64,000 bases of DNA, taken from contig CM075937.1 in the NCBI GenBank assembly GCA_038030265.1, positions 23,808,001 to 23,872,000 on the forward strand. Reading direction: 5' to 3'. Positions within the stretch are counted from its first letter, which is position 1. Every line of letters begins with the position of its first letter. Position numbers and translations under genes: made by a program. This stretch comes from Corythucha ciliata (taxonomy: Eukaryota; Arthropoda; Insecta; Hemiptera; Tingidae). Of the stretch, positions 35,001-44,862 are shown piece after piece. A model generated the notes under the pieces. The model was not told the DNA's origin. It did no database searches and saw only the letters and a list, made by a program, of their open reading frames with translations.

Positions 35001-38000
35001 CTTTTAATTCGAAAGTGACTTGGTCCCTCCCACATTTCACCACAACGTAAATAGAACCTCGAGAGCGAATAATCGAAAATAAACTTGTTCCAAAAAGAGA
35101 AAACAAGGAAATGTGAAGAATAATTATTGAAATGTTTCATCGAGGGGAAATTTTCATCAGATTTCCCCAAAGGCACCTCACAGCATTACGCGAAAGCTTT
35201 TGGCGGGTAAAAAAAAGATTACGAACATGAATAATCGCAGGATAATAAAAAATGCAATCGTAGCACAAGACAATTTACATTTTTTAGCAACGAACGAGGG
35301 CATCTTAAATAACACGGGATAATTTCTTCAAGAGAATAAAAAAGACGTTGCCTCTCCACTGCGATTTTTAAAATTATTTAATTGAACCGGTTTCGGCCTC
35401 CTTTTTCACTAGGCCATCCTCAGCAATTTATGTTGAGTCGTTCACTCGTTAAATTATCAAAACATTAGGGAAGGCCCCTCGTCAATGCTATTTCATGATA
35501 CCGTCAAATGAAATCAACAATTTCATGTGAACGACACAAACCCACACCTCTTCCATTTACCAGTTAATCGGTTAATTTAATAGGCGGTGAACTGCAGCGT
35601 CTTACGTAGTTTGAAAACTAATTAGAAGGCGATTAACGAAAGGCTGCTGGATGCACGAGTCAGGTTCATGACTTCGTCAATCATAATTTCAGAGAGGCCT
35701 TGAAACTATTATTTTTTATAGTCCGTGCAAAAAATGCAATTCCCAAATACATTTTTAACTTTCTTACGGATGAGCGGCACAATGGCTGCACGACTTCATG
35801 CCGTCATCCCACCGGGCCAGAAATTCAAAAGTGCTCTACTTGGGGCCGCTAAAACTACATTGGGGGGGGGGGGAGGCACAGTTATCGTGAACCGAAACGG
35901 GATCGAACAATGGAGCCTTCTTGGGCCGGCTGGGGAATTCCTTCCCCAAGGTTACCTCGAGTCTACCTTAGGCCGTTTTTTTTAAAACGAACAACCAGTG
36001 GCTTAGCTAGCACGTTACTCCAAGTGTTCATCCCATACGAACAAGAGGGCGGGGGTAAGCCCAAATTCTCTACGAAACACTAAAAAAATTAGTGAGCTCA
36101 GACATGTCGGTCACGCCATAACCACCTGTGAGTTGATGGGTGGGGAAACAAGGGAGTGTGGAGTACAAATCAGAAAGGTTCGATGTTTCAAAATTATCGC
36201 TTTACAAAACGCAGAAAATGCTAATGAAGAGTATCTTCTGGCTTTACTCCAAGCATCTCTCAGCGATAAAAATTATTTAAAAACGAAAAATTTACGATCA
36301 CAAAACACGTCCCAGCTCTTTGTGTGATATGCCATTATTTATATTTATATATATAAAGTATGCAATAAGTGAAGTGCTTTATATTCGTGTTCATATCATC
36401 AGACTCTTTCATTTCAAATGGTCTTCTAGCACCCCCCCCCCCCACACACACGTAACATAAAAGCCATTTATTTTTTCTCCATAACTAATCAACTAATTAT
36501 CGGTGTAATATTAAAAAAATCTGAAGGTTGTGCAACGCCTGAGATTATCATTTGTTTAACCCCGAGGTCGCTCCATTTTCTCATCCCATAGATACGCGAA
36601 AAGTTTTTCCTATTAGTCAAATATTTGCATCAGCCCACTGCTACTCGTCCACAATTGGTGGTCCTACTTAGAGTGTTTTACGGGCGTTTTTTCTTTTCGA
36701 AGAAAAACAAAATGCAAGCGAAAAGCATTAACTTAACAAGAAGAGGAGTACTTTCAAGGACAGACAAGCTTATCTCTGAAGACAAATTAGCCTTTCCGAG
36801 TTATTTCTCTGAATTAGCAAAAAATAACAAAAAACAACAACAAAATAAGAAAAGAAAGGGACTCACTGATTTTAGCATTTGGAATGAACTGTTGACATGA
36901 GGCCGTGTGGTGTTTTATTTCCGGTAAACCGGTCGAAGAAGTCGTCGTAGCAGGAGCCACTGAGTCGTTATGAACGGTTTGAAAGCCGATTTGAGGCGAG
37001 CTGTTCTGATGAATGAAACGCCCGTCGATGATTTTGGGCTTGTTAATGGTCGACGACGACGGTTGCTGAGTCGAAGAAGATGTCGTCGAGTTCTCGGGTA
37101 TGACCGTCTTGGCGGAGGGTTTGCTGTAGCGATAGATGAAAAAGCCATCGTCTTCCGTCGGTGGTGAAAATGCTCCGTGGTCAAAATCAAAGCTACAGGA
37201 AAAAAAAAAATGAAGAAATCAAATTGCGTATTTGATGCGTAGGGGCGGGCGAGCTTACAACCAACTACTAAAAACTCACTTTCCACTCTTTCGTTTTTCA
37301 TCGGTACCCAACCTAAGTATCGAGGATGTTGCCATTTTAGTAGGCACTCGACAAAAGATTTCTTTGCCCTCTAGAAACTCGGTTAACCAACACTAAGCCC
37401 TAAGCCAATGAGATTTTATAGGAAAAACCTGACAGGTAAAAGCCACTTGAGGACTAACGATAACGACTACTCTTTGCAAACAATAGAGCTAGATAAAGAC
37501 AATAACGCGGAACGAAAGCGGCAGTAGTTCGCTCCCGTAGATTTCAAATGACACTAACGAAACGACAGCCATGAGTCTTCGAGGAAGCGCTAATTTAATT
37601 AGGCCAATCAACTTCGTGTACAGTCTTTTAAAATATACATACGTCTCTCATAGTATAATTTTATTTAATTGCATTTTCTTAAAAATGTGCACCGCTAAAA
37701 AGTGTAACTCAAGTGGTGTGAGTAGGTACACAAACGTTAAAAAAAGAAAAGATAAGAGTGATTTAGTTTCGCAGAATTAACGCTATAAGTCAATTTTCAT
37801 CATGAGAAGTTCAATCGTCCTTTTATCCATTACCCGCAGTGAAAAAGATATATATCAAGAAATTACGTTCGATGGCAATAGTTGGAGAAGGTGACCGGGG
37901 GGGGGTCCTTGATTTATATCATCTGGACCCCCCACCCATACAGTTCTAAATAATTCAAACATAATCGATAAATATGTTTTTTTAAATCGAGCAGGTGCAA

Positions 38001-39828
38001 AAGCTAGAAAGAGTCAAGTTCTTGACCTCTCATCCCCTTCTTTACACAGAAAATGCCAGAGTGATCCTTGACTTTTTTCTACCCCTTCGGGGGTTTTCCT
38101 CGTTATTTTGACTTCTTTTTTTTTCTAAGGGATATACAGGCAGGGGGTGGAAGATAAAAAAAGAGGAGCGTTAAACTGCCTAGCCGGGATATCATAAAAA
38201 GTGTAGGAACGGCGTAGAATAAAGAAAGGCGAATTGGGGGGGGGGGGAGACGGAAAATCCCCGTTAGCTTATCGACCTACATGGACCCCTCCTGCGTTGT
38301 GAGGCCCACGATGAGAAGGATGGTCGTGGAGATACAATTAGCGAGAGTGACTGATTTGCTGTTAAGAAAATGTGAGAAGGTCGTGTCCTGAAAATTGAAA
38401 TAAGCTACTGGGCAATTATTGTTGAAGGGTCTCTCCCCCATAATTTTTGGCCTCTTTGTCCCATTTCCGAGGCCACACGAATTTTCCGGTGGATGGCTTT
38501 CGAGAGGCCTTAAGTCTAAGCAAAAACCTTGACGGCAGGCGGACCTCACTCGGGGGTCCAGCAAATCTACAAAACCAACGGCAAGGCAAAACGCCCAATT
38601 TCGGACATTGAGGGGTTCTGACGCCCCCCTACCACGGGTAAGGGGCAGTTTGACCGGGGTCCGGCTGGATTTGTCAATTGAGCATGGTCTGAAGGACTAA
38701 TAAACCGTTTGAAACTCATGAACCCCTCCAGCAAAGTGTAACGTCCGCGATAAGGAGAGGAGGATGGTGCAGGGAATGAAATACTTAAAACGGCAAGGGG
38801 GCTGATAAGCTGTGATTTGGCTGTGATAGCGAGTTTGCTGTGCTGCCATGGGAACACACAGCACGCCTAGCCTTGAGAGGATTTCAAAAACATGGTATCC
38901 AGGAAGCACCTCTACGAGAGGCCCATTTTCCCACCACTTGTCGCTAGGGCCAAAGGAGGGAGTATTCAGGAAATATCGGGTTCTGTGCCCGATATTTGCC
39001 CGATATTGTTAGAAATTTTTGGGCAGAATTCCCAGTTTTTGAAACTAAGAATCAGATCCTTGGTCAAAATTTAGTTTTTGCCCCAGCCCTGGCCACCAAC
39101 TTCTCTGTTGCTCACTTCTGACCAGGGTCAAATCAAGAACAAAACAGTCTTGAACTATAATGAGTGTTTATCTTTTTTAGGATTTACCAGTTTATATTAC
39201 GCGGATTTAAGAAATTGCGGTGGTAGAGAATGTGTGAGGGGGGGGGGAGGCGTCTTCAGTAGGGATTAAGCGAAACATTGAAGGCAAAAAATAAATCCGC
39301 GAATTATTAAGACAGGATTAAACGAGAAAATAGAAGATAATTCCACTCGGTCAGACGATAATTAGGTAACTGTTTGATAAGATTAAAACATTGACAAGTC
39401 GCGGACATCAAGGAATGAGAAAAATTATTGTTGTTGCCAAGCTGCCCCCCCCCCCCAACCGTTTACTCTGCTTCAATAAGGTTCTTCACTCTAATAATTA
39501 GTCAAATTATAGTATACAAGTTCCAGCAATGTGTTAAAATTGATTGCTAGAGTAATTTTGCCTAGGCATGCAGAAACCTTGTCCGTAACGTTTTATTGGC
39601 CGGTCCCGTGGATGGAAGTGACCCCTCATCCTCTTCAACTATGACAACTACGCAAGCATTGGGGCTCCCAGCGGTTGGGTGACACGAAAAAAATACGTTT
39701 TAGTGAACAAGTTAGGAAACTACTAAATTCATTAAATGTCTGATAAAGAAGTCTTCAACTTACTTGTCTATTTTGGTTTTCATCCATTGCGGTAAATGAG
39801 AAGCGATGGACCGATCTGAAGAAGCCAT
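32065..39828 (-). CDS. Disordered protein, possible p33MONOX (KIAA1191) homologue
   Basis: Six exons on the minus strand: 39,764-39,828 (ATG), 36,867-37,192, 32,855-33,127, 32,607-32,747, 32,414-32,545 and 32,065-32,306 (stop). Phases agree at all five junctions and give 392 residues; the exon 3 acceptor is the weakest call. The protein starts MASSDRSIASHLPQWMKTKI and is rich in Ser, Thr, Pro and Asn with no obvious folded domain. SLPASPLASPKLLRRNPYFT, a VAVAHQMIAEHG-like helix and the C-terminal ending LREMNFWSPTSM resemble, in order, conserved patches of the vertebrate p33MONOX/KIAA1191 family. RRNSKS and similar sites could be basophilic kinase or 14-3-3 targets. Introns 1 and 2 are 2.6 and 3.7 kb; the rest are about 60-110 bp. 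The gene structure is solid; the family name is a guess. Confidence 0.6.
33128..36866. other. Intron 2 of the p33MONOX-like gene
   Basis: No coding sequence recognised. It holds poly-G/C runs at 35,862-35,873 and 36,432-36,443, an (AAT)n patch near 33,960-33,980, and the hammerhead-like motif at about 35.4 kb. Confidence 0.5.
35378..35429 (-). ncRNA. Hammerhead-ribozyme-like motif
   Basis: Reading the minus strand: helix I strand AATTG, then the core CTGAGGA (fits CUGANGA), one U, helix II GGCCT with loop AGTGAAAAAGG and partner AGGCC, then GAAA, then CCGG-TT, then CAATT, which pairs with AATTG to close helix I. The palindromic ACCGGT gives no room for a hairpin helix III, so activity would need pairing of two molecules, as proposed for minimal hammerheads of Penelope-like elements. 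The unpaired U after A9 departs from the consensus. The motif lies on the sense strand of a host intron. No tandem copy or Penelope protein was seen nearby. Confidence 0.5.
37193..39763. other. Intron 1 of the p33MONOX-like gene
   Basis: No exon recognised. It contains homopolymer runs (G12 at 38,236-38,247, C12 at 39,445-39,456, G runs near 37,900 and 39,240). Minus-strand frames at 38.3-38.9 kb have no domain character. Confidence 0.45.
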
Positions 39829-40207
39829 TGTCGCGCGGTATTTTTCTACTTGTTGCTTAAAACGTTAATAATAGAAGGAAAAAAATTCGTAAAAGTAACG
39901 AAGTTCAAGTCAAAAACAGGGAATACTAGATGATAAAGTTTTGGCACGACCACTTTCTGGAACAGAAACAAAAGAGTTTTGTAATACTTGCGAAACTGTT
40001 ACACCTTGAAATATGTCACTTACCACTTAAATTGCTGTCCCGGGACTTCATCTTGAGTGAATAATGAAGCAGATTACTGCACAATTTGATATTTAAATGT
40101 ACTACTGAGGGCCACGAGTTGGAACTAATGAAATGAAAAAAAAAACGTGAAGCGAGATATAAATCCTACAAACAAGGTAGAGCGTTCAAGAAGAGCGCAT
40201 GCTTGAA

Positions 40208-41533
40208 CTAGTTGCCGTGATTGAAGCAATTTGACGTCATCAATTTTTTTCCGTTACTAATTTCCGTGTGTTCCAAGAAACAGGCCAAAAGCGGAGTTAT
40301 TTTTACGATTGTCCCACTCAGGCAATCCAGAAAATGAGACCCATTCCCGGCGTACTTAGCGGTCATTCTCTTGCTGAGATAGTCACCGTACAAGGACAAA
40401 TGTCCAACTTCATGGTAACGCCGGGAGTGAGAAGAGTATATTTGAAATGAAACGCGTCGAGACTCAGCCCTGAAGAGTTGCACAGCGGACACGTTCACCA
40501 TTCTAAAGGGCAAACCTAAACTCAAGTAAATGTCCCTTACCAAGTTCAATGCGTTGTCGAATTCTGTCTCAATGGACACCCGAGGGCTGGCGACGAACAG
40601 TTGAACGGCGTCGGTTTGATGGGCCGAGAATAAATCGTTCGTGTCGCTCCGTAGAGAATAGTGGCGACCGAGGGTGAAGTAACGCAACGGGAGTGCATTT
40701 TTTGGTATGGTCCGTTTGGCTAGGAGGCTCATGAACGGGAATATAGACGCGGGTCCGTTCAAGTAGAGATGGTCCACTTCGTCCGGCTTCTTTTCAATCG
40801 GGAAAACAGCCGTTGAGTCGTTCGAGCCCTGGCAACCGTCCATTACGAGAGTTCGAGAAAACCCAGGGCCGGAGATCATGTCGAACGACTTCAACAGGCG
40901 GGTCTTAAATCGCGCGCCAACTTCAAGCTCGAAGGCAGCGGCGTCATTTTTAAGAAAATACGAAGTGGGTGAAATGAAGTCAACGACGTCCAACTTCTTT
41001 GCAATGGTTAAATGATGTTCTGATCCAGGCTTTTTGAAAGATTCATCGGTTTCGAAAAGAATTGCCTCTTCGGGTCCGACCGACGGGTGTAAATCATTGG
41101 GCAGTTCGAACACCATGGGGATTATCACACTTTCAAATTTTTGAAGGGCAGACCTTAAATTCTTGAAATCTTCTCTCAAAAGCTTAGCCGTCACTTTCAA
41201 ATGTTTCAAATTATCTTCCAAAACACCGTCTAAATCGCCTCCCGGGGGCAAACTTGAATTAATTTGCCTTTTCACTTCATCCCTAGACTCATCTAATTCT
41301 TTTAAGCGGGCCACTAAATTTTTATACTCGGTCCAACACGATTCCACCTCACGAACACGTAACCTCAAACCTCTCAATTTAACGCTGTCCTCCAATAGAC
41401 CCCTCCCTACCCCCAGTCTTTCGTCCACATCAAAAAACGGTTTGAGTACTGAAAACGTCGAAATATTACGACGACCGTCCCACAGCGATACACGTACAAG
41501 TCTCTGGATTACACAACACAATCTCGACTTCAT
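40208..41533 (-). CDS. SLIMP: SLIMP-like mitochondrial seryl-tRNA synthetase paralogue
   Basis: A single-exon gene of 441 codons. The N-terminus (MKSRLCCVIQRLVRVSLWDG) is basic with few acidic residues, as in mitochondrial targeting peptides. Residues about 55-140 form the two-helix antiparallel coiled coil of the SerRS tRNA-binding arm (ARLKELDESRDEVKRQI, HLKVTAKLLREDFKNL). The class-II core follows: PLRYFTLGRHYSLRSDTNDL corresponds to motif 2 but lacks the Phe-Arg-x-Glu pair that binds ATP, and LSGTIVKITPLLACFLE corresponds to motif 3 but lacks its Arg. The protein should therefore not charge tRNA-Ser. This matches SLIMP, a SerRS-derived mitochondrial protein of insects that works with the true enzyme and in mitochondrial protein turnover. 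The start codon lies 18 bp downstream of the ZNF593 stop. Confidence 0.8.
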   Translation of the reverse strand: MKSRLCCVIQRLVRVSLWDGRRNISTFSVLKPFFDVDERLGVGRGLLEDSVKLRGLRLRVREVESCWTEYKNLVARLKELDESRDEVKRQINSSLPPGGDLDGVLEDNLKHLKVTAKLLREDFKNLRSALQKFESVIIPMVFELPNDLHPSVGPEEAILFETDESFKKPGSEHHLTIAKKLDVVDFISPTSYFLKNDAAAFELEVGARFKTRLLKSFDMISGPGFSRTLVMDGCQGSNDSTAVFPIEKKPDEVDHLYLNGPASIFPFMSLLAKRTIPKNALPLRYFTLGRHYSLRSDTNDLFSAHQTDAVQLFVASPRVSIETEFDNALNLVRDIYLSLGLPFRMVNVSAVQLFRAESRRVSFQIYSSHSRRYHEVGHLSLYGDYLSKRMTAKYAGNGSHFLDCLSGTIVKITPLLACFLEHTEISNGKKLMTSNCFNHGN

Positions 41534-41551
41534 TTTTTTTTTTTCTTCAAT

Positions 41552-44500
41552 TTATTCTCCGCCTTCTCCTTCTTCAGGCTCGACAGGTTGTTGCGTTTCA
41601 ATTTTTCGTTTTTTAGGAGCGGAATAACTACCGTGACCCGCAGCTCGTTCCGACTCTTCAACAGTGTAGGGTTCAAGCTCGAGGGCCTTCAAACGACGTT
41701 TATGAACTTTGGTTCGAAAATGGTCGTGCATGGCTGTTTCGTCGATGAAATAACGCCTGAAATATTGATAATAATTACTGAAATGATGATGGTGTCCGCT
41801 CGGGAATTCATAAGTAGAAACATACGCGCAATGAACACAGTAGTGTTGAGCATCTCCAGGCTTGTCCAAGTCAACTTCTTGGTTCAGCAATTGTTCGGTG
41901 TTATCAGGCTTCAAGTCCTCGTTTATCTAACAAAACAAAAAGTTAAGACAAATGAAGAGACTGTGAGGTCAATTACGTGGTTCGCCCAACTGAAGGCCAC
42001 CTCCCTAACGATGTGGAGGCTTTGACCCATGCATTACGAACAATTTCAGTATGCTGATGAAGCGATGAAATAGAATCTGTCGAGTCAAACCACTCGACCT
42101 TGAGGGTTAGGTTTGTTCACGCAACATATTCCAAGGAATAAGGTTCACCTTGACCTCACGAATGACAGACGTCGAGAGGTTTCACCGAAATCAGTGGACA
42201 CTGTGATTCCCAAAGTTAGAGTGGCCAGACGTCCTACTTTCCCCGGACATATCCAATTTAGCGCGTCCGGGGTAAGGTAAAAGTTGTCCTCCTTTTCGGT
42301 CTTAACATGTAACGCCCGAATGGTGGGTCAAACCTCCCGACATCTTCCGAGGTTCATCTTTGAATCACTACGTCCCGTCCCCGTTTGACCCTCACGGTTC
42401 TCATCAGCCCTGGTGGGCCCAGAACTCTCTGACTCGGAGATTCGACTATCCCGGTTTTTGATGAGCAAACTCTTGAGGGGCCCACACACGGTCAAACATG
42501 CTTGACAAGCATGTTTGCCAACCTCGCTTGACAAGCAGATTTGATCGTGTGTGGGGTCATGTTTGAAGGTTTGAAGGATTGACATCACGTTTGACGGTTT
42601 TCAGCCACTGCCAGAAAATTTGCTCTCAAACATTTGGTTTGACAAACATGTTTGATCGTGTGTGTGTGTGTTTCAAACCATCAAACCTTCAAACCATAAA
42701 GAAAAAAGGGTATTGGGGTGATTTTTATGAGAATGAAAAAACTGGTTTTTCATAATAATCCTTTGACTAAATATTGGGTGTTTCACGAGGAAAGGACATA
42801 CTTTCCTGGAAACAGCATACTTGCACACTTTACGTCTATAAGATAGACGATAAGAAAAAAGAATATACTATTTATAAAACATCTCTGAGCACATCTCAGC
42901 TCTTCCAAGAGATTTGCGTGGCCAAAGTACCTCTTTTCATGAGCCATTGTTTGGTCCACATAGACCTTTTCTTCTTCCTGTGGGCTTTATTTTGCGGCTT
43001 CGGCCCTGATAAGGCAATACAAATAACTCAAATGGTTAATATCCATACTTAAACATATTATGAACGCAAAATGAGCACTGCTGAAGCTTGGGCGCACGTT
43101 TGAAGTTGAAGCTTGACGACAAGTTTGACCGTGTGGGTGCGACATCAAACGTCAAACATGCTTGACAAGCGAAACTAATAAAACCATGCTTGTCAAGCAT
43201 GTTTGACCGTGTGTGGGCCCCTTTAGAAATGTCATTTTTAAAACAGCCAGAACCACCAAATTTGCTTGTCGAGTCACACCCGCGAAACTGATTTCTTTTA
43301 GAGAGGCCTGCGAAATTCCCCTTCAAATTGAGCTAACACGCTAAAAATTATTATTTTAAACATGTGAAATTCGTGAAGTTGCCCGTTTTTTGGGGCCAAC
43401 CCCACGAAATGAGTTTTCCTGCCTAGCAAGATTCACCAAATTTTATTTTTGAAAGAGCCAAACACAACCGAAGACGTAATATTAGTTCTTGAATTAGACA
43501 AACCCGTCCGGTCTCTGACAGAGACTAACCCGTGGAATGGCCGTTTTGAATGACAAACCCATTGAAAATGCCTTTGTGAATGATTAAATCCCGTGAGTTT
43601 AGATTTTTGTATGAGTCAACGCCCAAAAATTGGCTTTTTAACGAATCAATCCAAGTTTTGAGTTAGTAAAACCCGCAAAATTGGGTTCTGGAAGTACTAA
43701 TAATCCGCAAAATTTGGGCTTTGAAATGGCAAAACTAGCCTCCTTCTTCATCACTCCCCCCCTCCATGGTTGTCCTACTGTTGTATCCAACATTCCGTTG
43801 CAAGCGTCCTTTCTTTTTCGTGTCAGGCATCCTCGGACATCATTTTTACATATCTGGTCACCCCCCCCCCATCAAAAGTCGACCCGCTGATTACCTGAAA
43901 TCGATGGGAAAAGCTTCAAGTGACCGACGAAGAGGGGTAGAGACTATGGATGATCACTGGGCACCGATCGGCCTGGTACCAACGACCAAAAGTGTGCCAA
44001 CCATCGCCGGTCACGAGGCCATCTTCAGGTTTCTTTTCGACCTGAGCACAAGCGGCACAAAAATGGGGCAAGATCTGCCAAAAACTGAAGAATGTCCAAG
44101 ACACAACACTCGACGGCTCCCGGAAGTCTTACAGCAGGCAGTTTCAGCACAGAATATTGACAGTTTTGTGACGCTTAATTTGTCCAATATTCTCGAAAAA
44201 AAAAAAAAGTGTTAGACTGATACCAATCAAGGAAATTGTAAAAAAAAAAGAAGAAAAAACCTCGTCCATAAACCTAAAACCGATTTAATCGGTGATAGAG
44301 GGAGGAGGCGGATAAGACATTTCGTTGACACGAAATTGTTCAAAACGCAATATCTCGTCCCGTCATACGAAAGCTAAATTTCATAACAGGACAACCTTTG
44401 GGTGATTGAAGGGACTGAATATCCAACGCAAGGTACCTAAGATAGTATTCGGTGGCTGACAAACGGTAACACGTGGGTCGACGATTCTAAGGATTAGTAC

Positions 44501-44663
44501 TTGGACGGTGTAGAATGACCTTAAAAGTTTAAAAAACTATTCAATTATATAATAATTAAACATTTACCTCGTCCAAGTCCTTCTTTCTTCTTTTAAGCCG
44601 CCAACGTTTCCTCAAATGTGTATCTCCGTAATGTATTTTCTTCCTGCGGTACGGTCCAGGCAT
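41552..44663 (-). CDS. ZNF593: ZNF593/Bud20-type zinc-finger protein
   Basis: Three exons on the minus strand: 44,568-44,663 (ATG), 41,826-41,926 and 41,552-41,756 (stop TAA); phases 0 and 2 agree. The N-terminus MPGPYRRKKIHYGDTHLRKR is very basic; KDLDE-INEDLKPDNTEQ is the conserved linker. The finger is CVHC-ARYFIDETAMHDHF-x3-VH, a C2H2/U1-type finger split by the second intron, followed by KRRLKALELEPYTVEESERA and a GSY box. This is the full conserved order of ZNF593 and yeast Bud20, a shuttling factor of pre-60S ribosomal subunits. Intron 2 is 69 nt, a multiple of three without a stop. Intron 1 (2.6 kb) contains a MITE. An AATAAA overlaps the stop codon. Confidence 0.9.
42476..43222. mobile_element. 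MITE-like DNA element in ZNF593 intron 1
   Basis: Termini AGGGGCCCACACACGGTCAA and TTGACCGTGTGTGGGCCCCT are exact inverses, and the complementarity continues through the palindrome CATGCTTGACAAGCATG. Subterminal variants of TTTGATCGTGTGTG recur inside (about 42,540, 42,650 and 43,115). 747 bp. A 92-codon plus-strand frame inside shows no recognisable domain. No target duplication is evident. Confidence 0.75.
43250..43760. repeat. Degenerate ~35-bp tandem array
   Basis: Diverged units of the form ACCCGCGAAATTGGTTTTTG with a GAATGA(A/G)TCAA spacer, about a dozen in all. Similar in style to the arrays at 13.3 kb and 26 kb but with a different unit. It lies in intron 1 of ZNF593. Confidence 0.5.
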
Positions 44664-44862
44664 GGTTTCTTGATATGAAGGTTACTCAGCTCAGTGAACC
44701 CTTCCCTCAGTTCAAAATGAAAAGCCGTTGGAGTTGTTGATTATAAATCCCTTTATTAATTATTTTCATCGTTATTTTTCTTCAAAAGATGAGCTCCAGA
44801 ACTCGTTTGTGCCATTAAGTTTGTTTTTTCTCGCGCGCGTGCTTTTAGTTAAAAAACTGAAA
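44664..44862. promoter_or_regulatory. Bidirectional promoter interval (ZNF593 / RhoGAP)
   Basis: 199 bp separate the divergent start codons of ZNF593 (minus, 44,663) and the RhoGAP gene (plus, 44,863). The interval therefore has to contain both promoters and 5' UTRs unless upstream non-coding exons exist. It contains GATTATAAATCC (a possible TATA-like box) and a CTCGCGCGCGTGC patch. Confidence 0.6.

Noticed and set aside
38277..38909. Minus-strand frames in intron 1 of the p33MONOX-like gene as exons of a nested gene
   Set aside because: No domain, inconsistent frames and no convincing splice sites.
42774..43052. 92-codon plus-strand frame inside the ZNF593 intron
   Set aside because: It lies within a MITE-like element, shows no domain and no splice or promoter context.
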